The notes under the pieces are model-generated. The model saw nothing but the letters and a program-made list of their open reading frames with translations, was not told where the DNA came from and did no database searches. A program made the translations under genes and the position numbers. From assembly GCA_015680685.1 (NCBI GenBank), contig MNCI01005370.1, positions 791,124 to 855,123 on the forward strand: 64,000 nt of DNA. The letters run 5' to 3'. Positions 1 to 9,578 of this stretch are shown piece by piece (the first letter of the stretch is position 1; every line of letters starts with the position of its first letter). Source of the DNA: Gnetum montanum. Lineage: Eukaryota > Streptophyta > Gnetopsida > Gnetales > Gnetaceae.

Positions 1-154
1 CCAACTTCCACCCCTTAACTTAAGATCATCAATTGGGAGAAGTTGGGCACTTTTAAGAAATTCAAACAAACGCTTATTACTTCAGATCTCTCCCTTACAA
101 CTCAGTCATGGGGGAGATGGCCACCTATGCTAACCATATGGGGCCCTCAGTTCT

Positions 155-322
155 TTTAAGTTTTTGTTTTACATGTTTTTGTTTTACAACGTTTTTGTTT
201 TACACGTTTTTGTTTTATAAATATCTTTAACTTTTCCAATTTTTGTTTTACAACTTTCTTTAAGTTTTGATGTTTTTGTTTTACAACATCGTTATACTTT
301 TCTATTTTGTGTGTGTGTGTGT
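155..322 (+). repeat. GTTTTTGTTTTACA minisatellite plus (GT)n
   Basis: A T-rich unit close to GTTTTTGTTTTACA recurs about six times with spacers of a few bases. It is followed by a short (GT)7 run at 309-322. The array lies directly behind the gag-protease remnant of element A, where other family members have an AT-rich non-coding spacer. It probably arose by replication slippage. No coding potential is visible. Confidence 0.75.
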
Positions 323-997
323 CATCCACCATGTAAGTTCGTCACCCAATAAGTGTTCAGACCCATGGGATGAACTGTTTTTCATTAATTGCTAATGTTT
401 GGTTTTTACCTTTAAGTTCTAATGTTGATACTAAGGTATGTTTCTTTTGATATGGCAAGCAATGAGATCACTTCATCCATCCATCCATCAAAATCTATGG
501 TTTCCCTTGGCTTGGAAATGTACAGTTCCCTTTTCTAATAAGAACTTTAACGAATCGGTGACTGAGCATTTCTCAAACTAAGGAAGAACTCAAGGATTGC
601 AAAGGGTGTGACTTCAAGGGAACTTGGTGCTCTTGTGTTGGTCATTCACTTGGGTAATCATACAAAAACGGAATGGATCTGGAACAAACACTTGGAATGG
701 GCAGCACTGAAGCAGCTATGCAAGGAGTAGAATGGATAATGCGCTTACGGATGGACAACAGAAGGCACAATCTAGGCGTTGGCAGCAGCAAGACTCTTCT
801 CTCTTCTTCTCTTCTATTCTCTCTCCTCTTTTCTCTCAGCTGCCAAATATGGCCTGATGTCATTGTAATAAGGTGTTCACCCTTGTTGTCATGAACACCA
901 GTTGTGTCAAGTCTTGTAATAAGGAACCGTTCACATGTCATCCCAATAGTTCCATTTCCCCTCAATAATCCCATACCTACTTGATATCATTGTAAGG
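323..997 (+). other. Internal 3' non-coding spacer of element A
   Basis: No gene is supported here. The stretch corresponds to the post-protease spacer of related copies: a motif with AAGG(G)TGTGACTTCAAGG near 601-621 is also seen near 24730-24750 in element D, and the segment near 965-981 matches the PPT-proximal part of element B. A CT-rich run lies at 795-838. Two short overlapping open frames here (673-894 + and 642-974 -) have no recognisable protein features. Confidence 0.6.
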
Positions 998-1033
998 AAC
1001 TCGAGGATGAGTTTTCATTCAGTCATGGGGGTA
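998..1033 (+). other. Conserved PPT-proximal block and polypurine tract of element A
   Basis: A block reading AACTCGAGGATGAGTTTTC then ATTCAG is followed by ATGGGGGTA, which directly precedes the LTR start TGATGAG. The same arrangement recurs on the minus strand in element B (10005-10041) and element C (14514-14546). The G-rich run is the expected primer site for plus-strand DNA synthesis in LTR retrotransposons. Confidence 0.8.
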
Positions 1034-1058
1034 TGATGAGACGCAGATTGCACAAGTC

Positions 1059-1126
1059 GTGATATCGCGGCCGACGCGATATCGCATCCCCTGCGATATC
1101 GCGGTCCGCCACCATATCTATAAATA
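1059..1126 (+). promoter_or_regulatory. LTR promoter: three GATATC palindromes at 17-bp steps plus TATA box
   Basis: GATATC cores lie at 1061-1066, 1078-1083 and 1095-1100, exactly 17 bp apart. Two of them sit in the perfect 10-bp palindrome GCGATATCGC and the first in GTGATATCGC. TATAAATA follows at 1119-1126, so transcription would start near 1150. The position suggests transcription-factor sites in U3. Related arrays are seen in B, F and G. The factor is unknown. Confidence 0.65.
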
Positions 1127-1376
1127 AGAGGCGGAACTCCCTTCATTTCCCAATCTTGGCTAGAAGTAGCGAAGCTCTGGCAGTTTGAACACTGCAGAGT
1201 TAGATTAATTTCCCATGTGCCCGCAGTAGGAGTCCTAGAGTGAACGGCTCTTTATTCGAGCAACTTTGTAACCTGAACACAAGTTGTGTACGGCAATAAA
1301 GAAGAACTTGATTGGATAGACCTTGCAGTACATGGTTTTATTGTATTGTTATTTATTTCTTTCCTAGTACGCACGG

Positions 1377-1800
1377 GTACGACTTGATTACGAGCATCTA
1401 CGGATGTGTACGGCTAATCAAGGAATCAGCTGCTCGTCACAACACGTGAGTACGACTTGATTACGAGCATTGCGATTGCTTGGTAACCCAATAGCGTATT
1501 CTAGGATCTGCGCTTGGTAATCCCAGTGGTAGTCCAATGTGTACGGCTGGTCAAGGAATCGGCTACTCATCGCTAGGCTAGAACGTGTGATAAGTACGAC
1601 TTGGCTACGAGCACCCACGGGTGTGTACGGCTAGCCAAGGAATTGGCTGCTTATCACACTTAGGCTAAATAGGTGCCTCAGTATGACCACTTCGAGCATG
1701 TGCGTTACATGTGGTGATCCCAGTAACGATTAGCGTATGGTAGCCACAGTTGCATGGTTCATGGTGTGTACGGTAAGTGGGAATGGATGCTGATGCTAGT
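1377..1800 (+). repeat. Fourfold leader module in U5 of element A, with interleaved complementary arms
   Basis: Four related units start at 1377, 1450, 1593 and 1681. Each opens like GTACGACTTGATTACGAGCA and later has GTGTACGG followed by the complement of the first arm. Unit 2 is longer, with an extra stretch containing GCTTGGTAATCCCAGTGGTA. Solo LTR F and the LTR of G carry one unit each. Complementary arms: unit 1 CTTGATTA 1383-1390 with TAATCAAG 1415-1422; unit 3 CTTGGCTA 1600-1607 with TAGCCAAG 1632-1639; unit 4 CCACTT 1687-1692 with AAGTGG 1775-1780. Lying well downstream of the TATA box, the module would be in the transcript leader. Confidence 0.75.
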
Positions 1801-2076
1801 TAATTTAGACTTAGGACATTAGTTAGAGTTAGTTAGTTTCTCAACCCTTTCCCTCATAGCTTAGGAGATAAACCGAAAAATACCAAAAAAATCATATACC
1901 TCAAACTTGCTTAACCATACACCGTGACACATACAAGCAAGCCTGGGAAGACAACGAACGATTAACCCCAAGTGTTTCTTGTGGCGTTAAGGCATTTAGT
2001 CTCCGGAGTTCGACCGGATCGCGCGTACATGCTCGTATTCATATGGTTGAGTGTAGGGGTACCTCGCCACTCATCA

Positions 2077-2478
2077 CACACCATATTGATCTAAATGTTG
2101 AAAAACCTAGTGAACTCATTACTATTAACCTATCACCCTCTTCTTTCTATCCTCTTCCTAAATCATCTCTTGTTATCTATAATTTGGAAGAGGAAGAAGA
2201 ACCATCAACCACTAATTTAATGATCAAATACTATGCATCTTTTTCCTAAATTAAAAGCAATTTGTATTATCCTTTTTTGGTGACTTTGGAATAAAGATGG
2301 CCTTTTTATTGTTCCAATATTACTTGTAAAATTTATGAAGAAGCATTGGTTGGCTGCATCGACGAGACCACGTCGATGTAGCTGCCTTGACATGGCAAGT
2401 AAACAAAGTATGTTATAACATTACAATGTGTACAGGCTATATAGAATGATAAAACCAAGTTACCAAGGTTACCAATGT
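2077..2478. other. Spacer downstream of element A, no gene seen
   Basis: AT-rich sequence. A 68-codon open frame at 2043-2249 begins inside the LTR and has no recognisable features. No repeat or RNA gene was recognised. Confidence 0.5.
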
Positions 2479-2685
2479 TACCAGTTTAAGGCCATGGTAG
2501 GTCATGGTACCAGTTTAAGACCCTAGTAGGCTATGGTGCCAATTTAAGGTCATAACAGATCATGGTGCTAGTTGAAGGCCTTGGTAGGCTATGGCTTCAC
2601 AAGTTTTAGGCATTGGTAGGTCATGTTACTATTTTAAGGACTTGGCAAGTCATATTACCAGTTTAAGGCCTTGACAAACCATTGA
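2479..2685 (+). repeat. 29-bp tandem repeat, about 7 degenerate units
   Basis: The unit is close to TACCAGTTTAAGGCCATGG followed by TAGGTCATGG, repeated about seven times with substitutions. Two smaller clusters of the same unit lie at 3332-3424 (about three units) and 3736-3796 (two units), so the array was probably once longer or was dispersed. Each unit contains GGCCATGG or GGTCATGG. It is a minisatellite of unknown origin. Confidence 0.75.
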
Positions 2686-5600
2686 AAGATCTTTTGTTAT
2701 GCCAAAAGATGTCATGTGCGCTCACTTGTTGTAGATCATCAAAATTATTAGCTTTGGTCATTTTTTGCAACTTGTCAACAATGATAAACAATACCACAAG
2801 CAAACATATGAGAGTTAGATATAACTTGGGCTATATGATGGGTTTAATGTTGCCTAACGAGTGTTTGATGAGGTTATGAGTAGGCTTAAGTTTTAATGAG
2901 GAACTTAGTTTCATGTGTTTTCTCCTTACCATCATGGTCTTAGATGGAAAGTTCAACTAAGGTACCCTTTGTGATGTTTCTAGCTTCCAGGTTAATGGTC
3001 ATTAGGATACTTTAAGATGTTATGGCTGTATAGTGTAATGATTTCAAGGCTCAAGGTTTGGTTTGACAACATCACGAGAGGGGTTTACTTAGGCTTTAAG
3101 GCTACTCAATTTTGCTTCTCCATTCTCCTAGCTTTATCCTGCATGACAACATAAGCACATCAAGCGACACCCATATAATAAATTTATTAAATAATGTAAA
3201 AATGCATTAATAATAATGCTTAAAGTGGATCTAAACAAATTAAAATGATACCAAAATAAGTTAAAGCATGGTCAATGGAGGTCACTAAGGGCAGTATAAG
3301 GTTAAACATGGTCAACTATGGTTATACTTTGTCAGTTTTAGGTCGTAGTGGGTCATAAGATTGCCATTTTAAGGCCATGGTGGGCCATGGTGCTAATTTT
3401 AGGCCTTAGCTGGCCATGGTGACATGGGTTTAAATGATGATCAAAGATGGTCAAAATCCATCACTTGACATCAAGCAAAGGCTAAAGCAAGGTTAAACGT
3501 GATCAATAAAAGTTATGAGGGGTAAGTTAAAGTAAACATGATGAAACATACGTTAAATTGATGCATAATGCTATCACATGAGGGCCAAATTATGGTCAAA
3601 ACTACATAAAATTGTGTCCAATAAGGTTAAACAAGGCTATGCTGATGTCAAAATGCATCAATTAATGTCTAATCAAGTTAACCATGATCTAAGCAATGCT
3701 AAATGATGGAAGAATGTTGTTAAATAAGGTTACATTTTGCAAGTTTAAGGCCATGGAGGGCCATGGTGCCAGTTCTAGGCCTGAGCAAGCCATGCCAGGA
3801 AGTCCATTTCAATGGACAAGGTCAAAGTAAGGCAAAGCTTAGTAAAATAAGATAATACCAAGGTAAAATTTAATGAAATAGGTAATATTAAGTAAAATAT
3901 GGTAAACTAGGTAATGTAAGGTAAAATATCATTAAATTTAATAAATGTTTAATAAGATTTTATTAATATATTTTTATTAATATATATATTTTTTCTTTTT
4001 ATAAAACCAAGTAAGGCCTTGCCTTGGTAATTCTGTCTGTACCAACCTTGATGGTCTACATAGCCCTAACAAGGCTACCAATATATTATATTGATTATTA
4101 TATTTTTATGTATTAAAATATAATTTGAAAAATGCCAAAAAACTTATCCAAAAAATAACGAAGATGAGTGGTGGAGATGTGTGTTGTAGGGAAAAGGATT
4201 ATTTGTCACCATGTGGCTTGGGCTTCCCCACAATGAGGTAGCTCCATTCCACGCTATTGCTCTCCACGCTCATCATGCATCACCATCCATAGCATCCTGC
4301 CTTAATCCTTCTACTTTGCCATGTGTCATTGTTAGCCTTCTTCTTCTCACATGTTCATATGATGAAACCATTAAAATCCTTAGCATAGCACCTTTCCATT
4401 TCACTTACCTCCCTCATGCCTAGCTACCTACTGCATCTTTGCTTGTGCATTAGTGGCATGTGGTGGTGGGTCCAAGGAGCAAGTATTAGAGTGATGAATG
4501 GCATGTCTACTAGAGACTTTAAGGTCAATAGCACAGGTGCAAGGGTTCAGGCATGGTCAGGGTGGAGTTTGTGTAGCCCATCATAGGGTGTGTGCTGCAT
4601 GCTTGAGGGTTTGAATCTATCATGTCAGTGGTACAGAAAGAATTGCAACAGTGGCATGGTAGATGGTAGTCCTTGGGCACATTCTGGCAAGCAAGAGTAG
4701 CAGCATTTGTGTTTGTTGTGGTGGTAGAATTGTGTAGCTACAGGCAAAGAAAAATGTGGATGTTGGTTGGCTAGGGATTTGGTGTTGGATTTGTGGTGTC
4801 CATGTTGGTTCGACATTGACTAGTGTGGATCTGGGATGGATGGTGAGGGTTTGTAACATTCACATTGGTTCCACACTGGTCAACATGGAACCAATGTGGA
4901 GCGAGGGTTTTGAATGGTTGAGAAGGTTTGAAAATTATGGTGGTAAAGGACCTAGGATTCTAGCTCAATAGGCAATAGTGGTAAATAGTGATGGTTCTGG
5001 TTGTCATAGTGGCTGTGTGCGAAAGCCATGACCCCAGAGGTAGGAGTGACATTAAATGGTTACAACCAAAGGAGGTAGTTTTAGATGTGAGGAAGGGGAA
5101 CTGTGATAGCACTATCGATGAGGGATGGAACCAATAGTAGCACATGATCGACCACTCTTATTATGAGTCTATGTAGCCTTAGGATGGCCTCAGGGGATGC
5201 AGCAACTCATGGAGGTGATGGTAGCATTTGGTAGTAACAAGTGGCCCTAAGGGATAATGTGGCCTTGTGCAGGGCTATGTTAGCCCTTGTAGACCTATGT
5301 AGCCTTTGCAAGGCCAATGTGTTAACAACTACTATGGTGAAGTAGATGAGGAGGATGCTGCAGGCACTATTAGTAATGATGGCATTGGCAGCATGGGTGG
5401 TTGTGGTAGTTGATCTAGCAGACAAGGATTGTTGGCAAGATTTTTGGATGGTAGACAATGATAATTGAAAGGGCATATTCATAAACAACGTATCATGCCT
5501 CAACCCAAACACTACCAAGGCCTTCAATTTGAAGACGTTGGCTTTGGAAAAGGTAGAAATGTTGAACACCATGTTCCGTAACATTGTAACAATCACGAAT

Positions 5601-5769
5601 GAGGAGGACACAGGGGGCCACTTGTAGGTTTTTTGTGTCAATGCTGCATTCTTAGGATTCCCAACCCCCCAGCTTAAAGCACGTTGGAAGTTAAATTTCC
5701 CATTTTTCTCAGCCCCTAGTAGTAACCCAAATTGTAGATCTTTTGTTTTTAGTAGAGGAGATTCGAATG
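2686..5769. other. Intergenic spacer with scattered 29-bp repeat remnants, no gene seen
   Basis: Relics of the 29-bp unit lie at 3332-3424 and 3736-3796. The 3830-4000 stretch is rich in GGTAAAAT/TAATA-type words. From 4140 to 5640 the base composition is less AT-rich. The longest open frame (5207-5641, -, 144 codons) shows no recognisable domain and is probably chance. No rRNA, tRNA or retroelement domain was recognised. Confidence 0.45.
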
Positions 5770-5880
5770 CATCAGGAGTGGCTTGGTACCTAGATTGTGG
5801 AGAAAATCACATCATCTTCAACAGGGCTTGAACTCCTACCTCAATGAACCCTTCTATGCTCTATCATAAGAATTTCTTGT
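5770..5880 (-). repeat. Possible tRNA-derived SINE fragment
   Basis: Read on the minus strand, a Box A-like ATGATAGAGCATAGAAGG is followed about 15 bp later by a Box B-like GGAGTTCAAGCCCTG, the arrangement of an internal RNA polymerase III promoter. It is not a functional tRNA because no cloverleaf can be drawn. It differs from the SINE family at 7545 and 45720. Boundaries are unclear. Confidence 0.35.
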
Positions 5881-6224
5881 ACACATTTCTGAAATGTTTC
5901 CTTTATTATTTTAATAAAGTTTTAAATTTTAATTTTTTATGCGCACTTTCCATTTTTTTCCATTTTTTTTGTTCTACAGGTTTGTAATTTTTTCATTATT
6001 ATTTACATCGTTTATTTTGCATCATTAAATTCCTTGGTTAATTTTCTCAACTAGCTAGGGCACCTTGAATCTCATTTTTTTGGAGGCACTAGGGATTTAG
6101 GGTTGAGGTTGCTACGTTGGATCTATTGATTCTTCTAGCAATTAACTTTTTTAGCTGCAACAAAGTGTTATGATTATCGTAACAAAACCCAATAATTGAG
6201 ATCCAAAAGGGTGCATTGTAATAA

Positions 6225-6665
6225 TGGACATGTCTCTTAAGGTAACCTTTGCAGGTTTGACCTAAGGCATTTATACTTAGGCTTAGAGGTCATGATATCA
6301 TCGAGTGGTAGAGCTAGTACAAGCGCATGATAGGAGCTAGGTGAAGTAGGATAGGAAGTAGACTAGCCATCCCTTTAATTGAGTTATAGACCTAATCATG
6401 GTGGTAGTGCTAGATTGTCTCTAAGGGTATAGATGTTAAAGGAAGAAAACCTAAAGTAACACTCTTAGAGCATGATCTAGATACACCATTCTAAATTAAT
6501 AAAGCATTATTTTCTTTCTCTTTCTACACTTTCTCTATTATTTCATTTATGCATAATATCAAATGTTACATATATTTGACATTTGGTATATTATCTTCTT
6601 ATGCATAATGTATAATATAATGTATCTTTGACATTTTCCATGACATCTGGAAATGGGATGTCACA
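6225..6665 (+). repeat. Dispersed repeat, copy 1 of 2
   Basis: This stretch resembles 44925-45275 in the same orientation. Shared landmarks are TAGAGCATGA(T/C)C(T/C)AGATACAC, an ATGCATAATAT motif with TTTGA(C/T), and GGAATGGGATGTC or GAAATGGGATGTC near the end. No coding capacity or terminal structure was recognised, so the class is unknown. Confidence 0.5.
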
Positions 6666-6929
6666 CCAAGTATATAATTCTTGGCTATTTTTCATGAGTT
6701 TTGCAAATTTTTCTACTTGTAAGCTATGTGTTTTGGCTTGTGTAGGCTTGTTATTTGCATGGAATTTATGTTTGAAAAATTCCTACATTAGATTTTGGTC
6801 TGTATTGCATGGTTATAGCATTGATTTAACTTTAAGATTGGTATATGTTAGGTTAGAAATTTTTTTTAGCCCTATTTTATGTGATTTTAGTTGTTTTCTA
6901 TGAGAAAGCAATGTCTATTTTTTTCATTT

Positions 6930-7260
6930 TTTCATAAGAAAACAACTAGGAATTTTTAGTTTTTAGGGTCATATGGTTGTTGTATGTTGTTTAATGGTTG
7001 AAATAGTGGTTGAACCAGTAGATTCTGATTTACATTGAATTTTTTTGTAAGCCACTTCACAGGGGATTTTTCATTTTTTGTTGTTTTTCATGTCACTTTT
7101 CCAATTTTTTATACAAAAATGATTAAGAAATCTTGGTTTTTTAGGTTGTTGTTTTTAGTTTTTATTGCTTCAAATGGTTGTGGAATCACTAAGTTCTAGT
7201 CCACGATTAATTTTTTGTGGACCGATGCACAGTGATTTTTATGGTTTTACCCATGTGAAA
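6930..7260 (+). repeat. Degenerate tandem duplication of about 170 bp
   Basis: Two successive stretches share the order: AACTAGGAATTTTTAG or AAGAAATCTTGG, a TTTTTAG(T/G)TTTT run, ATGGTTG..., then TTTTTTGT(A/G)... followed by CAC/GCACAG(G/T)G and ATTTTT. They are strongly diverged. No coding meaning is visible; the short open frame at 6628-6903 lies mostly upstream and is not recognisable. Confidence 0.35.
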
Positions 7261-7544
7261 ATGGACAATGTTGACACTTAGGAGAATTTTTTCAACCAAC
7301 ATCCTAGATTCTTAGGGATTCTCAAAGGTGTTAGGGAAGGTTTAGTGCTAATTTTAGCGATTTTGAAATTTTTTTAATATTTTGTATTAGTCAATTACTA
7401 TAGCCATTTTCTATAGTTTTCTATTTTTCTGAAAATTCTATCACCAAAAATAATGAGGAAAGAAAACATTTTTCAATTTTAGCGATGTCTACTTGGTTGT
7501 ATAACCTTAGAATTGATAATTTAAAAACTAAAAGAGTAAACTAC

Positions 7545-7682
7545 AAAATAATTATAATATGAGCACATGCCAAGATATATAGTCCAATTAAAACTTTAAA
7601 ACTTAGTGTTGTCCACCAAAATCAAACCAATAACTTAGAGCTTTCAAATTAAGAGCCTTACCACTAGGTCAACACTTCATTG
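7545..7682 (-). repeat. SINE-like element, copy 1
   Basis: On the minus strand the head reads TTGACCTAGTGGTAAGG (Box A-like), followed by GGTTTGATTTTG (Box B-like), then AACACTAAGTTTTAAAG and a tail with ATCTTGGCATGT and AATTATTTT. The same order is seen at 45720-45856 (-) and 45979-46105 (+), and in truncated form at 44075-44175 (-). The Pol III boxes and the shared tail support a tRNA-derived SINE of about 130 bp. Confidence 0.6.
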
Positions 7683-8586
7683 TTAAAAATTAAAAGAGAA
7701 AAATGAATTATTAGTAGAAAGGATCATCTTAGTTTTAACAACATTTCCATTACTTTTAATTTTTACATTTATACATAATGTTTTGGTTTCAATCTCAAAA
7801 GCATATCTAAACTAGTCGCCTCATTGCTTTGTAGCCAATTATGCTTATCATGGTTAATAAATTATTATGTTGATAATATTATTGCATAGTCATGATCACT
7901 TATTCTTATTGTGATTTAGATAAAATTAGGTTCATAGTGTTGTTACATAGTTCTATAATAAATTATAGGTTTGAATTGTGTTTGAGGTACCATTACATTA
8001 TATATACCTACATTCTAACAAAGTTTTATTTGAACTATATAGATGGATGATTAAACCTAAAATAATTTGGCTATAGCTATATTACAAGACATAATTAGCA
8101 TACTGTATCAAAAGAATTTTAGAGGAATATAAAAATGCTTGCAGTATAACTCAAACTAGCAATGTCTTACCTAACAAGATAATGAGCTAACTACCTGAGC
8201 CACCTATCACTCATAGATCTCAACTATATGGCTTAGGGATGTATATAATTTTAGCCAAAATGCTAAATAATAGGATATAAGACATAAGAACATAATATAA
8301 ATACATTTGACTTCACAACAAGATAACATGAACATGTTCCTACACTATGCACAACTAGCCCTAACCTAATTTTTTGAAAAGCATGAAGATGCCAAAGGCC
8401 AAAGCTAAGGCTGCTTACATATCCTTGTGACATAGTTCACAAAGAATCAAGGCTATGTGGTTTTAAAGGATAGATAATGATGGTTAAGTTAGCATGGAAC
8501 CTGTAAAGATCTTCATACTTATTATACTTTAGTAACTGTAAATAATATTTCATCCATAATTAATAAAACCCATTTTTTGTCTAATC
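7683..8586. other. AT-rich spacer, no gene seen
   Basis: No coding region was recognised. At 8160-8215 a minus-strand GGTGGCTCAGGTAGTTAGC with a downstream TAGTTTGAGTTATAC looks faintly like another Pol III head. The start of the element D LTR lies at the downstream end. Confidence 0.4.
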
Positions 8587-8771
8587 TGATATCATAGCTC
8601 ATCCTATGTCATTATTGATGTGATGTCTTGGGAGCTATGTAGCACTATAAATATGTCACTTGGATGCACACGAAAGAATAAAATTTTCATTCCACCCTTA
8701 GCAAAATTCTTGCAATTTCATTCCATAGGTTTAGCAATAGTGTGAATGCTTGTAGTGTGGTGTTAAGTAGT
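8587..8771 (+). repeat. 5' LTR of element D, first part
   Basis: It contains CACTATAAATATGTC, a plausible TATA box, and precedes the insertion point of element C. The segment just before C (GTAGT, 8767-8771) is nearly repeated just after C (GCAGT, 20053-20057), which identifies this piece and 20053-20706 as one LTR. The 5' edge is estimated from the distance to the TATA box in other copies. Confidence 0.6.
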
Positions 8772-9129
8772 TGATGAGCGATGAGGTACCCCTACATCCA
8801 ACCATAAAAATCACAAGCACTCACACATAATCAAGTCAAATTCCATGGATGGGACTAGTTGTGGCATCTAGATTGCTATGCCTTGATTGTATTTCACTCT
8901 CTTCCCACTTGGACTAGTGGTAGCTTTGTCACGTATGATTTAGTCCAGAGTAAGGCATATTATTTTAATTATTTTATATGTTATTATTCTAAGATTAACA
9001 ATAGGTTGAAACTCAATTTATAATCAATTCAACGAATCTAATTGCTAATTAATAATTAACTACCCTAGCATAAGTATCCAATCCTACTTCTTGTGCACAT
9101 CCTGAACACATATAATTCTACTGGGTTAC
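8772..9129 (-). repeat. 3' LTR of element C, U5-side part
   Basis: Begins TGATGAGCGATGAGGTACCC, the reverse complement of the family LTR end. It matches 19159-19510 of the 5' LTR and stops at the insertion point of element B. The LTR resumes at 13976 with ATTACCAAACGTTAAG, which corresponds to TTACTAAACGTTAAG at about 19513 in the other LTR. Confidence 0.85.
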
Positions 9130-9447
9130 TGATTAGTGGCGAGGTACCCCTACACTCAACCATACGAATATGAGCATTTCACACACAATCCAGTAAACTC
9201 CGCAAATGGGCTAGTTGTGGTATCTAGATGGTTACTCGCTGATCGCAGTTCGTTGTCTTCTCACCTGGACTAGTATTCACTTTGTCATGTATGGTTTAGT
9301 CTAGAGTGAGGTGTATGATGTGTTCCTACACTAATGCTACTCCTGGAGGTGATGGAAAATAATATTTAATTAAGCTAGGAGGAAAAGGGAGAGAGAGTTA
9401 TACTAAGAGGAAATAGGGAGAGATAATCTGAGCTAGCCTAAGTGCGA

Positions 9448-9578
9448 TAAGCATCCATTCCTTAATCATCCATACACATCTTGGACCTCATGCATGACTA
9501 CTACTGGGATTACCAAGCGTAGATCCTAGGTACACTACTGGGTTACCAAGTAGTCACACTTAAATGCTCATGATTAAG
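9448..9578 (-). promoter_or_regulatory. Leader module with interleaved complementary arms in the LTR of B
   Basis: In transcript order: arm i CTTAATCAT (9578-9570), arm j TGAGCAT (9570-9564), then about 95 nt, arm i' ATGATTAAG (9469-9461), arm j' ATGCTTA (9454-9448). i pairs with i' over 9 bp without mismatch and j with j' over 7 bp with one G-U. The arms differ from those of A and F yet stay complementary. The interleaved order is what an H-type pseudoknot would need. Function unknown. Confidence 0.6.

Larger units (their letters stand above)
1..2076 (+). mobile_element. Element A: 3' end of a non-autonomous Athila/Tat-like LTR retrotransposon
   Basis: The first 67 bases match 63934-64000, which in element G lie just after the protease domain, so this element begins in the post-protease part of its polyprotein. 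Only about 950 bp separate that point from the polypurine tract, so there is no room for reverse transcriptase or integrase. The element therefore looks like a gag-protease-only form. The internal part ends in a conserved block (998-1022) and a PPT (1024-1033), followed by the 3' LTR. The upstream end lies outside the window. The family call rests on similarity to G, C and H, whose coding parts are Athila/Tat-like. Confidence 0.8.
1034..2076 (+). repeat. 3' LTR of element A (1043 bp)
   Basis: The LTR runs from TGATGAG after the PPT to CTCATCA. It contains, in order, a GATATC palindrome array, a TATA box (1119-1126), a segment with CTTTATTCGAG (from about 1250), an expanded leader module (1377-1800), and the end block with GTTCGACCGGATCGCG and GGGGTACCTC. 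The end block recurs in F (32048-32118) and G (60480-60550). The LTR is longer than F (806 bp) and G (665 bp), mainly because of the tandem leader module. The 5' LTR is outside the window, so its age cannot be judged. Confidence 0.88.

Noticed and set aside
1034-2076. Possibility that LTR A is a host promoter or gene leader
   Set aside because: The PPT directly before it, the TG...CA ends and its similarity to F and G identify it as an LTR.
2479-2685. Short spaced repeats considered as a CRISPR array
   Set aside because: Units are contiguous and degenerate without unique spacers, and the surroundings are plant retrotransposons.
5207-5641. 144-codon open frame on the minus strand, longest in the first spacer
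   Set aside because: Thr/Ser/Leu-rich without recognisable domain, codon pattern or neighbours, and lying in repeat-bearing spacer. Probably chance.
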